Source: Actinosynnema pretiosum
Lineage (GTDB): Bacteria > Actinomycetota > Actinomycetes > Mycobacteriales > Pseudonocardiaceae
Assembly (NCBI RefSeq): GCF_024171695.1
Contig: NZ_JAMTCF010000002.1
Span: 62,001 to 126,000 of the forward strand
Direction of reading: 5' to 3'
Length of the DNA stretch: 64,000 nucleotides
Part shown: one piece after another, positions 8,321 to 15,632 of the stretch
Position numbering within the stretch: position 1 is the first letter of the stretch
How the letters are laid out: every line of letters starts with the position of its first letter
The notes under the pieces: generated by a model
Told to the model about the DNA's origin: nothing
Seen by the model: the letters and a program-made list of their open reading frames with translations, nothing else
Database searches by the model: none
Program-made: the position numbers and the translations under genes

Positions 8321-9303
8321 GCGGCGCGCGCGACCGGCTGCTCGCCGCGCTGGAGGCCGCCGACGAGCCCGCGGCCACGGCGGTCGTGCTGCGGCTGCTG
8401 GACTCCGGCGCGCCGCTGGAGGAGCTGCTGCTGGACGTCGTGGCGGACGTGCAGGTGGAGATCGGGCTGCGGTGGCAGCGCAACCTGTGGACCACCGCCC
8501 AGGAGCACGCCGCCACCAGCATCGTCGAGCGGATCATCGGGGTCGCGGGCGCCCGCGAGGCCCGGCCGGTCACCAGGGGGCACGTGGTGCTCGCCTGCCT
8601 GGACGGGGAGTGGCACGCGGTGCCGCCCCGGATCGTCGCCGAGGTGCTGCGGCTGCGGGGGTGGCGGGTGGAGTTCCTCGGGGCCAGCGTTCCGGTCGGG
8701 CACCTCGTCGCGCACCTGCACGAGCACGGGCCCGACGCGGTCGCGCTCAGCTGCACCCTCTCCAGCAGCCTGCCGCGCGCCGACCAGGTCGCCACCGCGT
8801 GCCTGGGCACCGGGACCCCGGTGCTGGTCGGCGGGCTCGGGTTCGGGGTGGACGGGCGGTGGGCGCGCGCGCTCGGGCTCGACGCCTGGGCGCCCACCGC
8901 GACCGCCGCCGCCGAGCTGCTGGAGCAGCCGCGCTGGTCGCGCACCGCGCCCGCCGCCGCGCGCCGGGACGTCGACCCCGAGCACGCCGCGCTGCGCGCC
9001 CGCCGCGCCGAGCTGGTCGGCGCCGCCCTGTCCGCCGCCGTCCCCGGCTCCCCGCTGCCGCCGGAGGTGCTGCTGGAGGACGCGGGCCACCTGGTCGACC
9101 ACCTCGCCGCCTCGCTCTACGTCGACGACCCAGGGCTGTTCGGGTCCTTCGTGGACTGGAACGCCGACGCGCAGGCCGCGCGCGGCGTGCCGCCCTCGGC
9201 CGCGGTGGACGCCATGACGGCCATGTCCCGCGTGCTCAGGGACCACCCGCGCGCCCTCCGGCACCTCGACCACGGGCTGGACGTGCTGCGAACGAGCTCC
9301 TGA
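8317..9303 (+). CDS. Cobalamin-binding photosensor-like protein (CarH-type B12 domain plus C-terminal helical domain)
   Basis: 328 residues. Residues 1-80 form a helical cap with the signature W53-x9-E63-H64 (Wx9EH), the motif of CarH-family caps that hold the upper face of adenosylcobalamin for light sensing. The Rossmann-like B12 domain follows (~88-205) with E98-W99-H100, the ExH position of the lower cobalt ligand. Unlike CarH there is no MerR HTH. The last ~110 residues are an all-helical domain (LVDHLAASLYVDDPGLFGSFVD). From memory, stand-alone proteins with B12 plus a bilin-binding helical domain (photocobilins) occur in related Saccharothrix; whether this tail binds bilin is unproven. 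It is translationally coupled to the PP2C gene, so light- or B12-gated control of the phosphatase is inferred. Confidence 0.75.
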   Translation: MSGARDRLLAALEAADEPAATAVVLRLLDSGAPLEELLLDVVADVQVEIGLRWQRNLWTTAQEHAATSIVERIIGVAGAREARPVTRGHVVLACLDGEWHAVPPRIVAEVLRLRGWRVEFLGASVPVGHLVAHLHEHGPDAVALSCTLSSSLPRADQVATACLGTGTPVLVGGLGFGVDGRWARALGLDAWAPTATAAAELLEQPRWSRTAPAAARRDVDPEHAALRARRAELVGAALSAAVPGSPLPPEVLLEDAGHLVDHLAASLYVDDPGLFGSFVDWNADAQAARGVPPSAAVDAMTAMSRVLRDHPRALRHLDHGLDVLRTSS

Positions 9304-9467
9304 GCAGCCCCCGCGTCGCGGAGCGGTGCGGGAACCGCGTTCGGACCGCTTGTCGCGGCCCCAGCTCTCCAGCCTGAGTCATGCCTTCACCCGCCGGGTG
9401 TGATCTCCTTGTGGTGCCACGGCGGCTCGGCACCGCCGTCGTGGGGTGATACCGGGGATGAGGTGTG

Positions 9468-9830
9468 ATGACGTCTGCACGGCGGACCGAGGGGTTGAAG
9501 ACGTCCACCCGCCAGCTCGACGGCGGCGTGGTGGTGTTCGAGGCGGTGGGGGAGGTGGACATCTCCACGGCGGACGACCTGCGCGAACCGCTGGTCGACC
9601 TGGCCGGGGGGATCGCGGCGGGCGGCGTGCTCGTGGTCGACCTCTCCGGGATCGGGTTCTTCTCCTCTCCGGGCATCGAGGCGCTGCTGGTCGCTGACAA
9701 GCGGGTGCGCGCGGCGGGAGGGCGGCTGCGGGTGGTCACCTCGCCGGTGGTGCGCAGGGCGCTGGTCGCGGTGGGGTTGCGCCAGGCGCTGGACATGCGC
9801 GACGCGCTCGACGACGCGTTGCGCGGTTGA
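9468..9830 (+). CDS. STAS-domain anti-sigma factor antagonist
   Basis: 120 residues forming one STAS domain: VVVFEAVGEVDISTADDLRE at the start, then the core VVDLSGIGFFSSPGIEALL. The Ser at 66-67 corresponds to the Ser phosphorylated in SpoIIAA/RsbV-type antagonists. In partner switching the unphosphorylated form traps the anti-sigma kinase and frees the sigma factor. ATG 9468 is chosen over GTG 9465 because it leaves better room after the GATGAGG site. The phosphatase upstream and the kinase downstream are its natural partners. No sigma factor gene is in the window. Confidence 0.88.
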   Translation: MTSARRTEGLKTSTRQLDGGVVVFEAVGEVDISTADDLREPLVDLAGGIAAGGVLVVDLSGIGFFSSPGIEALLVADKRVRAAGGRLRVVTSPVVRRALVAVGLRQALDMRDALDDALRG

Positions 9831-9905
9831 CCAGGTGTCGAACGGACCAGGACCGGTCACCCGTGAGCTGACGACCGAGGCGAACGCCCGACAGCGAGGT
9901 TGCCC

Positions 9906-10340
9906 GTGCTAGCCGAACCGCCCAACACACCGGGTTCCGACCCCGCGCCGGGCTCCGGGGCGGTGGCCGCGCTGGACGTGGCGGTCGACTGCTCCGACCT
10001 CGCCGGGATGCGCCGAGGCGTCCGCGAGGCGCTGACCGACCTGGACGACCTGTTCGTGCAGGACGTCGAGCTGATCTGCACCGAGCTGGTGGCGAACGCG
10101 TGCGACCACGCGGGCGGACCGCGCAGGCTCGTGCTGCTCCGCCGCGAGTTCGACGGCCTGCCCGAGGTGGTCGTCCAGTCCCACGACGGCAGCCCGGAGG
10201 CCGCGCCGCGCCTGGGCGTCTCCGCGCTCGGGCCGCACCGGGGGCACGGCATGAAGATGGTCGAGTCGCTGTGCCGGGACTGGGGCGTGCGGGTCGACGG
10301 GGCGACCAAGGTGGTGTGGGCGGCGCTGCGCGTGCCGTGA
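9906..10340 (+). CDS. RsbW-like anti-sigma factor kinase (HATPase)
   Basis: 144 residues of GHKL ATPase fold. The N box is ELICTELVANACDHA, the G1-like segment is VVVQSHDGSPE, and the G2 box GHGMKMVESLCRDWG binds ATP. These kinases phosphorylate STAS antagonists and bind sigma factors. GTG 9906 follows GCGAGG at good spacing; TTG 9900 is in frame but too close. It is 75 bp after the STAS gene, so phosphatase, photosensor, antagonist and kinase form one module. The target sigma factor must be elsewhere. Confidence 0.87.
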   Translation: MLAEPPNTPGSDPAPGSGAVAALDVAVDCSDLAGMRRGVREALTDLDDLFVQDVELICTELVANACDHAGGPRRLVLLRREFDGLPEVVVQSHDGSPEAAPRLGVSALGPHRGHGMKMVESLCRDWGVRVDGATKVVWAALRVP

Positions 10341-10403
10341 GCCGTCCACACCGGACACCCCCGCCACCTCCCGGGTGCGCCCCGGCGCCTCGTTGATCGC
10401 TTG

Positions 10404-10415
10404 TGAACCGATTCA
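10404..10415. promoter_or_regulatory. Upstream LacI-type operator copy 1
   Basis: TGAACCGATTCA, a near-perfect palindrome centred on CG, the form bound by actinobacterial LacI-family repressors. An identical copy lies 98 bp downstream, so the pair could support looping by a tetramer or two dimers. Confidence 0.75.
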
Positions 10416-10468
10416 ACGCGGAACGCCGAACCGCGTGCCGGGAAAGTTAGATTCGGTAACGAAGAGGG

Positions 10469-10497
10469 TTGACGAGGTGATCTGGCTCACCTACTTT
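10469..10497 (+). promoter_or_regulatory. Promoter of the sugar ABC operon
   Basis: TTGACG (10469-10474), a 17-bp spacer, then TACTTT (10492-10497). The predicted start point is about 10504, inside the second operator, so a bound repressor would block initiation. Confidence 0.75.
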
Positions 10498-10501
10498 GGC
10501 T

Positions 10502-10513
10502 TGAACCGATTCA
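10502..10513. promoter_or_regulatory. LacI-type operator copy 2 over the start point
   Basis: A second exact TGAACCGATTCA, five bases past the -10 box and 19 bases before the ATG of the binding-protein gene. It is probably the main operator for the LacI regulator at 14603-15619. Confidence 0.78.
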
Positions 10514-10531
10514 ACCAGAGGGGTGAGGTCG

Positions 10532-11818
10532 ATGTCACGACTGGCTCGCCGGGCGGGCGTTCCGCTCACTGCGGCGCTGCTGTTATCCGCGGCGCTCGCG
10601 GGGTGCGGCGGCGGCGCCTCGGACGACGGGTCGGTGACGCTCCGGTTCGTCTGGTGGGGCAACGAGGACCGGGCCAAGGTGACCAACCAGGCCGTCGAGG
10701 AGTTCCAGCGCCGCAACCCCGGCATCAAGGTCGAGACCGAGTACAGCGGGTACGACGCGTACTTCCAGAAGCTCTCCACCCAGGTCGCGGGCGGCGCGGG
10801 ACCCGACCTGCTCCAGCTCGACCGGGCCACCGTCGGCGAGTACGCCGGGCGCGGGGTGCTGGCCGACCTCACCGAGCACGTCGGCGGCCACATCAAGACC
10901 GACGACATCCCCGACACCCTCCTCGCGGGCGGCGAGGTCGGCGGCAAGCAGCACGCCATCCCGGCGGGCCAGACCACCCAGATGCTCGTGTTCGACCCCG
11001 CGCCGTTCACCGCCGCGGGCGCCACCGTGCCCAGCGCGCCCGGCGAGAAGTGGACCTGGGCCCAGTTCGCCGAGGCCATGAACAAGGTCGGCGCGGCGGG
11101 CTCGGTCGCGGGCACCACCGACTTCGGCTGGGCCGTCGACTGGTTCGAGGTGTGGCTGCACCAGAACGGCGAGGCGCTCTACACCGGTGACGGCAAGCTC
11201 GGCTTCGACGCGGCCAAGCTCACCGAGTACTGGACGATGGTCTCCGCGCTGCGGCCCGGCAAGGGCGCCACCGCCCCCGAGGTCACCACCAAGATGGACG
11301 GCTCCGTGCAGAACTCCGGCATGGTGACCAAGCAGTCCGCCTCGGAGATCGGCTACGACTCCTCCCTCACCGGCTACTTCACCTCCTACGGGCCGACCGT
11401 GCGCACCGCGCCGCTGCCCAGCGACACCGCCGAGTCCGGCATGGCCGCGCTGCCGCCGGTGCTGTTCGGGGTGTCCCAGCGCTCCAAGCACAAGGACGCC
11501 GCGGCGAAGCTGCTCGACTTCCTGGTGAACGACCCCGACGCGGGCAAGGTGCTCGGCGCCTCGCGCGGCGTGCCGCCGAACTCGAAGGTGCGCGAGCAGG
11601 TGTGCGCCGCCGCCGTCGACGCGAACAAGCTGGTGTGCGACCACGAGAGCGCGCAGGAGGACAAGATCGGGCCCTCGTTCGGCCCGTGGCCCACCGGTTC
11701 CGCCGCGATCAAGCGGGACTTCCAGCGCACCTACGACGACGTCATCTTCAACCGGGTCGGGATCGCCGAGGCCGCCGAGCGCGTCGTGCGCGACGCCGAG
11801 CAGGCGCTGGGCTCCTGA
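10532..11818 (+). CDS. Sugar ABC transporter substrate-binding lipoprotein
   Basis: 428 residues. A lipoprotein signal (RRAGVPLTAALLLSAALAGC) puts the lipid-anchored Cys at about 25. The mature part is a family 1 extracellular solute-binding protein: RFVWWGNEDR at the N-terminus, a GPDLLQLDRATVGEYA ligand-site region, and repeated aromatic residues. ATG 10532 follows an AGAGGGGTGAGG ribosome site. It starts an operon with two permeases, a DUF624-like membrane protein and an L-rhamnose mutarotase. The substrate is therefore probably L-rhamnose or a rhamnose-containing oligosaccharide; this comes from the neighbours, not the pocket. No ATPase gene is present, so a shared MsiK-like ATPase is presumably used. 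Confidence 0.88.
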   Translation: MSRLARRAGVPLTAALLLSAALAGCGGGASDDGSVTLRFVWWGNEDRAKVTNQAVEEFQRRNPGIKVETEYSGYDAYFQKLSTQVAGGAGPDLLQLDRATVGEYAGRGVLADLTEHVGGHIKTDDIPDTLLAGGEVGGKQHAIPAGQTTQMLVFDPAPFTAAGATVPSAPGEKWTWAQFAEAMNKVGAAGSVAGTTDFGWAVDWFEVWLHQNGEALYTGDGKLGFDAAKLTEYWTMVSALRPGKGATAPEVTTKMDGSVQNSGMVTKQSASEIGYDSSLTGYFTSYGPTVRTAPLPSDTAESGMAALPPVLFGVSQRSKHKDAAAKLLDFLVNDPDAGKVLGASRGVPPNSKVREQVCAAAVDANKLVCDHESAQEDKIGPSFGPWPTGSAAIKRDFQRTYDDVIFNRVGIAEAAERVVRDAEQALGS

Positions 11819-11823
11819 CGGCC

Positions 11824-12774
11824 GTGGCGGACACCGCGCTCGCCCGCCCGTCCCGCGCGCAGGCCCCACCGCCGCGCGCGCGACGGGCCCGCGCGGGGCA
11901 GGGGATCGCCTACCTGTTCCTGTCGCCGTGGATCGCCGGGGCCGCGCTGCTGACCATCGGGCCGATGGCGGCGTCGCTGTACCTGTCGTTCACCGACTAC
12001 AACCTGTTCGACCCGCCCGAGTGGGTCGGCCTGGACAACTACACCACCATGTTCACCGGCGACCAGCGCTTCTGGCACGCGGCGGGCGTCACCACCCGGT
12101 ACGTGCTGCTGTCGGTGCCGCTCAAGCTCGGCCTCGCGCTGGCGGTTGCCCTGCTGCTCAACCGGTCCCGGCGCGGCGTCGGGCTGTACCGGTCGGCGTT
12201 CTACGCGCCGTCGCTGCTGGGCGCGAGCGTGAGCGTCGCCCTGGTGTGGCGGGCGATGTTCTCCACCGGCGGCACGGTCGACGAGGCGCTGTCCGCGATC
12301 GGGCTGGACCTCGGCGGGTGGGTCGACCAGCCGCAGTACGCGCTCTACACGCTGGTCGCGCTGGCGGCCTGGCAGTTCGGCGCGCCGATGGTGATCTTCC
12401 TGGCCGGGCTGAAGCAGGTGCCGCGCGAGCTGCACGAGGCCGCCGCCATCGACGGGGCCGGACCGCTGCGGCGGTTCACCTCCATCACGGTCCCGATGCT
12501 CACGCCGGTGATCCTGTTCAACCTGGTGCTGGAGGTCATCAACGCGTTCCAGGCGTTCACCGGGGCGTTCGTGGTCAGCAGCGGGCGCGGCGGGCCGAGC
12601 GACTCGACGCTGCTGTACCCGCTGTACCTGTACCAGCGCGGGTTCACCGACTTCCGGATGGGCTACGCGTCCGCGATGGCGTGGGTGCTGCTGGCCGTGG
12701 TCGCGGTGATCACCGCGCTGGTGTTCCGCAGCGCCCGCCGCTGGGTGTTCTACGCCGGGGAGGAGGGCCGGTGA
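11824..12774 (+). CDS. Sugar ABC transporter permease (MalF-like)
   Basis: 316 residues with six expected transmembrane helices (first at IAYLFLSPWIAGAALLTIG). The cytoplasmic EAA loop ELHEAAAIDGAGPLRRF docks the ATPase. GTG 11824 is five bases after the preceding stop. An Arg/Ala-rich cytoplasmic N-terminus of ~25 residues precedes helix 1, as in MalF-like proteins of actinomycete CUT1 importers. The stop overlaps the second permease (GTGA). Confidence 0.9.
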   Translation: MADTALARPSRAQAPPPRARRARAGQGIAYLFLSPWIAGAALLTIGPMAASLYLSFTDYNLFDPPEWVGLDNYTTMFTGDQRFWHAAGVTTRYVLLSVPLKLGLALAVALLLNRSRRGVGLYRSAFYAPSLLGASVSVALVWRAMFSTGGTVDEALSAIGLDLGGWVDQPQYALYTLVALAAWQFGAPMVIFLAGLKQVPRELHEAAAIDGAGPLRRFTSITVPMLTPVILFNLVLEVINAFQAFTGAFVVSSGRGGPSDSTLLYPLYLYQRGFTDFRMGYASAMAWVLLAVVAVITALVFRSARRWVFYAGEEGR

Positions 12775-13601
12775 CGGCGCGGAAGGTGGTGTGGCACGGG
12801 ATCGTCCTGGCCGCGCTGGTGCTGCTGCTGTACCCGGTGGTGTGGTTGGTGGGCACCTCGTTCAAGCCCGCCGAGGAGGTGCTGTCGACGCTGTCCCCGC
12901 TGGGGGACAACCCGACCACCGACAACTACGCGCAGGTCTTCGACGGGGTCGGCGAGTTCGGCGTGTGGCACTACTTCGGCAACTCGCTGCTGGTCTCGCT
13001 CGGCGCGGTGGTCGGCAACGTGGTGTCGTGCGCGCTCGCCGCCTACGCCTTCGGGCGCCTGCACTTCCGGGGCCGGGGGCCGATGTTCGGGTTCATGATG
13101 ATCACGATCATGCTGCCGCACCACGTGGTGCTGATCCCGCAGTACGTGATCTTCCAGCAGCTCGACGTGGTCAACACGTTCTGGCCGCTGGTGCTGCCCA
13201 AGTTCCTGGCCACCGACGCGTTCTTCGTGTTCCTGATGGTGCAGTTCATCCGCACCCTGCCGCGCGAGCTGGACGAGGCCGCCACGCTCGACGGCTGCGG
13301 TCCCGCCGGGGTGTTCCGGCACGTGGTGCTGCCGCTGCTGCGACCGGCGCTCATCACCACGGCGATCTTCTCGTTCATCTGGTCCTGGAACGACTTCTTC
13401 AGCCAGCTGATCTACCTCAACGACGCGGAGAGGTTCACCCTCCCGCTGGCGCTCCAGCTGTTCATCGACCAGGCGACCCAGTCGGCGTTCGGGCCGATGT
13501 TCGCCATGTCGGTGCTCGCGCTGCTGCCCATCGGGCTGTTCTTCCTGGCGTTCCAGCGGTTCCTGGTCGAGGGCGTGGCGACGTCGGGGCTGAAGGGGTG
13601 A
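12771..13601 (+). CDS. Sugar ABC transporter permease (MalG-like)
   Basis: 276 residues, the usual length for the MalG-type partner. It begins with a membrane helix (WHGIVLAALVLLLYPVVWLV) and carries the EAA loop ELDEAATLDGCGPAGVF. GTG starts overlap at both ends with neighbours, so the importer genes are tightly coupled. Together with the preceding permease it forms the membrane channel of a CUT1 carbohydrate importer. Confidence 0.9.
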   Translation: MTARKVVWHGIVLAALVLLLYPVVWLVGTSFKPAEEVLSTLSPLGDNPTTDNYAQVFDGVGEFGVWHYFGNSLLVSLGAVVGNVVSCALAAYAFGRLHFRGRGPMFGFMMITIMLPHHVVLIPQYVIFQQLDVVNTFWPLVLPKFLATDAFFVFLMVQFIRTLPRELDEAATLDGCGPAGVFRHVVLPLLRPALITTAIFSFIWSWNDFFSQLIYLNDAERFTLPLALQLFIDQATQSAFGPMFAMSVLALLPIGLFFLAFQRFLVEGVATSGLKG

Positions 13602-14164
13602 CGCGCCGCGCGGAGGCGGTCCCGTCGCGGGTGGCGCGGTCGGCCCGGCTGGCGCTGCTGGCCGAGGTGCTGCTGGTGGGCGTGCTGGTCTGCCTGGCCG
13701 CGCTGCCGGTGGTGACCGCGCTGGCCTCGGCGGGCGCGGGCGCGCGGGCGCTGCGCGGGCTGGTGGTGGGCGGTCGCACGCCCACCGCGCGCGGGTTCGC
13801 CGCCGACCTGGTGGCGGGCCTGCGCGACCCGCTCGCCCTGGCCCTGCCGCCGCTGCTGGTGGTGGTCGGGGCGCTGGACGTGCTGGCGCTGCTGGGCGGG
13901 CTGCCCGGCGGCGCGGTGCTGGGCCCGGCCATCGGCCTCGCGCTGGTCGCGGTCGTCGTGGTGCTGCTGCGCTGCGCCGCGCTGTGGGAGCCGGGCGCGC
14001 GCTGGTCCGCGCTGCTCGCGTCCCCGCCGACCGGGCCGGTGGGCGGCGCGGCGGTCGCGTGCGCGCTCGTCGTGGTCGTGCTGGTGGTGCTGCAAGCACC
14101 CGGTTTCGCCGTCGTGGCGCCGGGGCTGCTCGTGTTCGCGTCGGTCGCGGTGGTCGGCCGGTGA
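13598..14164 (+). CDS. DUF624/YesL-like integral membrane protein
   Basis: 188 residues, almost entirely hydrophobic, with about five membrane segments. The first (LALLAEVLLVGVLVCLAALP) is followed by VVTALASAGAGARALRGLV, the pattern of DUF624 (YesL). YesL-like proteins accompany sugar importers, including rhamnogalacturonan loci, but their biochemical role is unknown. It overlaps the preceding permease by four bases and ends 19 bp before the mutarotase gene. Confidence 0.65.
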   Translation: MTRRAEAVPSRVARSARLALLAEVLLVGVLVCLAALPVVTALASAGAGARALRGLVVGGRTPTARGFAADLVAGLRDPLALALPPLLVVVGALDVLALLGGLPGGAVLGPAIGLALVAVVVVLLRCAALWEPGARWSALLASPPTGPVGGAAVACALVVVVLVVLQAPGFAVVAPGLLVFASVAVVGR

Positions 14165-14183
14165 CCCGTGTGGAGGTTCGACG

Positions 14184-14504
14184 GTGCGACGGATCTGCTT
14201 CCTGCTGCGCGTGCGGCCCGACCGCCTGGCCGAGTACCGCGAGCGGCACCGCGAGGTGTGGCCGGAGATGCGGGCGGCGCTGAGCGAGACAGGGTGGGGC
14301 AACTACACCCTGTTCCTCGCGGACGACGGCCTCCTGGTCGGCTACCTGGAGACCCCCGACTGGGACGCCGCGCAGGCCGGGATGCGGGACCGCGAGGTCA
14401 ACGCCCGCTGGCAGGCCGAGATGGCCGAGTACTTCACCGCGCTCGACGGCCGCGACCCCGACGAGGCGATGGCCCCGCTGACCGAGGTGTTCCACCTGGA
14501 CTGA
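14184..14504 (+). CDS. rhaM: L-rhamnose mutarotase
   Basis: 106 residues, full length for the family. Diagnostic stretches are YRERHREVWPEMRAAL near the N-terminus and GWGNYTLFLADDGLLVGYLE in the middle, then NARWQAEMAEYF. The enzyme interconverts alpha and beta anomers of L-rhamnose for the catabolic enzymes. GTG 14184 has GGAGG seven bases upstream. This gene gives the best clue to the substrate of the importer. Rhamnose isomerase, kinase and aldolase genes are not in the window. Confidence 0.9.
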   Translation: MRRICFLLRVRPDRLAEYRERHREVWPEMRAALSETGWGNYTLFLADDGLLVGYLETPDWDAAQAGMRDREVNARWQAEMAEYFTALDGRDPDEAMAPLTEVFHLD

Positions 14505-14567
14505 CCGCGCGCCCCCGCGACCGCCCCGCTCGGCCGTGCGAGCGCCGGTCGTCCCGGTGCGGGCGGC

Positions 14568-14573
14568 TAGGAT
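14568..14573 (+). promoter_or_regulatory. -10 box of the LacI regulator gene
   Basis: TAGGAT, placing the start near 14580 with a short leader carrying GGGAGG before the TTG start. No clear -35 box and no copy of the TGAACCGATTCA operator is seen here. Confidence 0.5.
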
Positions 14574-14602
14574 GCGCACACGCGCAGGCAGGGAGGACAC
14601 CG

Positions 14603-15619
14603 TTGGGGGCAGCGGTCAGCATCCGCGACGTCGCCGCGCGCGCCCGCGTGTCCGTCGGCACCGTCTCCAACGTGCTCAACCGCCCCGAGCTGGTGGCCGC
14701 CGCCACCAGGGAGCGCGTCCTGGGCGCCATCACCGAGCTGGGCTTCGTCCGCAACGACGCCGCCAGGCAGCTGCGCTCCGGCACCCCGCGCGCGCTCGGC
14801 CTGATGGTCCTGGACGTGGCGAACCCGTTCTTCACCGACGTGGCCAGCGGCGTGGAGGACACCGCCAGCGAGGCCGGGCACGCGGTGATCCTGTGCAACA
14901 GCGCCGAATCCGCCCAGCGCGAGGCCAGGCACGTCGAGCTGCTGGCCGAGCAGCGCGTGCACGGCGTCCTGATCACCCCGGTGGACGCCGACCTCACCGC
15001 CGTGCGCAAGCTGCGCGCCCGAGGCCTGTCCGTGGTGCTGCTCGACCACCCCACCGACGACCCCGACCTGTGCTCGGTGGCCGTTGACGACCGCGCGGGC
15101 GGCGACCTGGCCGTCACGCACCTGCTCGCCGAGGGGCACGAGCGGATCGCCATGGTCAACGGACCGGCCCGCCTGCACCAGACCGGGCAGCGGCTGCGCG
15201 GCGCCCGCGACGCCGTGGCGCGCGCGGGGAAGCCGGAGGGCGCGCTGGAGGAGATCCCGGTGACCGCGCTGAACGTCGCCTCCGGCCAGCGCGCGGCCGA
15301 GCAGATCCTGACCCGCGCCGAGCGGCCGGACGCGGTGTTCTGCGCCAACGACCTGCTCGCGCTCGGCCTGCTCCAGGTGCTCCTGCGCGCCGGGCTGCGC
15401 GTCCCCGAGGACATCGCGGTGGTCGGCTACGACGACATCGACTTCGCCGCCGCCGCCGCCGTGCCGCTCACCTCGGTCCGCCAGCCCCGCACGCTCATCG
15501 GGCGCAAGGCGGCCGAGCTGGTGATCGCCGAGAGCACCGGGCCGCGCGACCACGAGCACGAGCACGTGCTGTTCGCGCCGGAGCTGGTGGTCCGGGAGTC
15601 CAGCAGGCGCACCCGCTGA
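14603..15619 (+). CDS. LacI-family transcriptional regulator of the rhamnose-type operon
   Basis: 338 residues. The N-terminal HTH is VSIRDVAARARVSVGTVSNV with the hinge helix region NDAARQLRSGTPRALG. The remainder is a periplasmic-binding-protein-like effector domain (LMVLDVANPFF, then AVVGYDDIDFA). The likely start is TTG 14603, six bases after GGGAGG; it gives a short MGAAVS leader before the HTH. It lies directly downstream of the importer operon whose promoter carries two TGAACCGATTCA sites, so it is the probable repressor, induced by a rhamnose-type sugar. Confidence 0.88.
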   Translation: MGAAVSIRDVAARARVSVGTVSNVLNRPELVAAATRERVLGAITELGFVRNDAARQLRSGTPRALGLMVLDVANPFFTDVASGVEDTASEAGHAVILCNSAESAQREARHVELLAEQRVHGVLITPVDADLTAVRKLRARGLSVVLLDHPTDDPDLCSVAVDDRAGGDLAVTHLLAEGHERIAMVNGPARLHQTGQRLRGARDAVARAGKPEGALEEIPVTALNVASGQRAAEQILTRAERPDAVFCANDLLALGLLQVLLRAGLRVPEDIAVVGYDDIDFAAAAAVPLTSVRQPRTLIGRKAAELVIAESTGPRDHEHEHVLFAPELVVRESSRRTR

Positions 15620-15632
15620 CCGCCTGCGGCGG

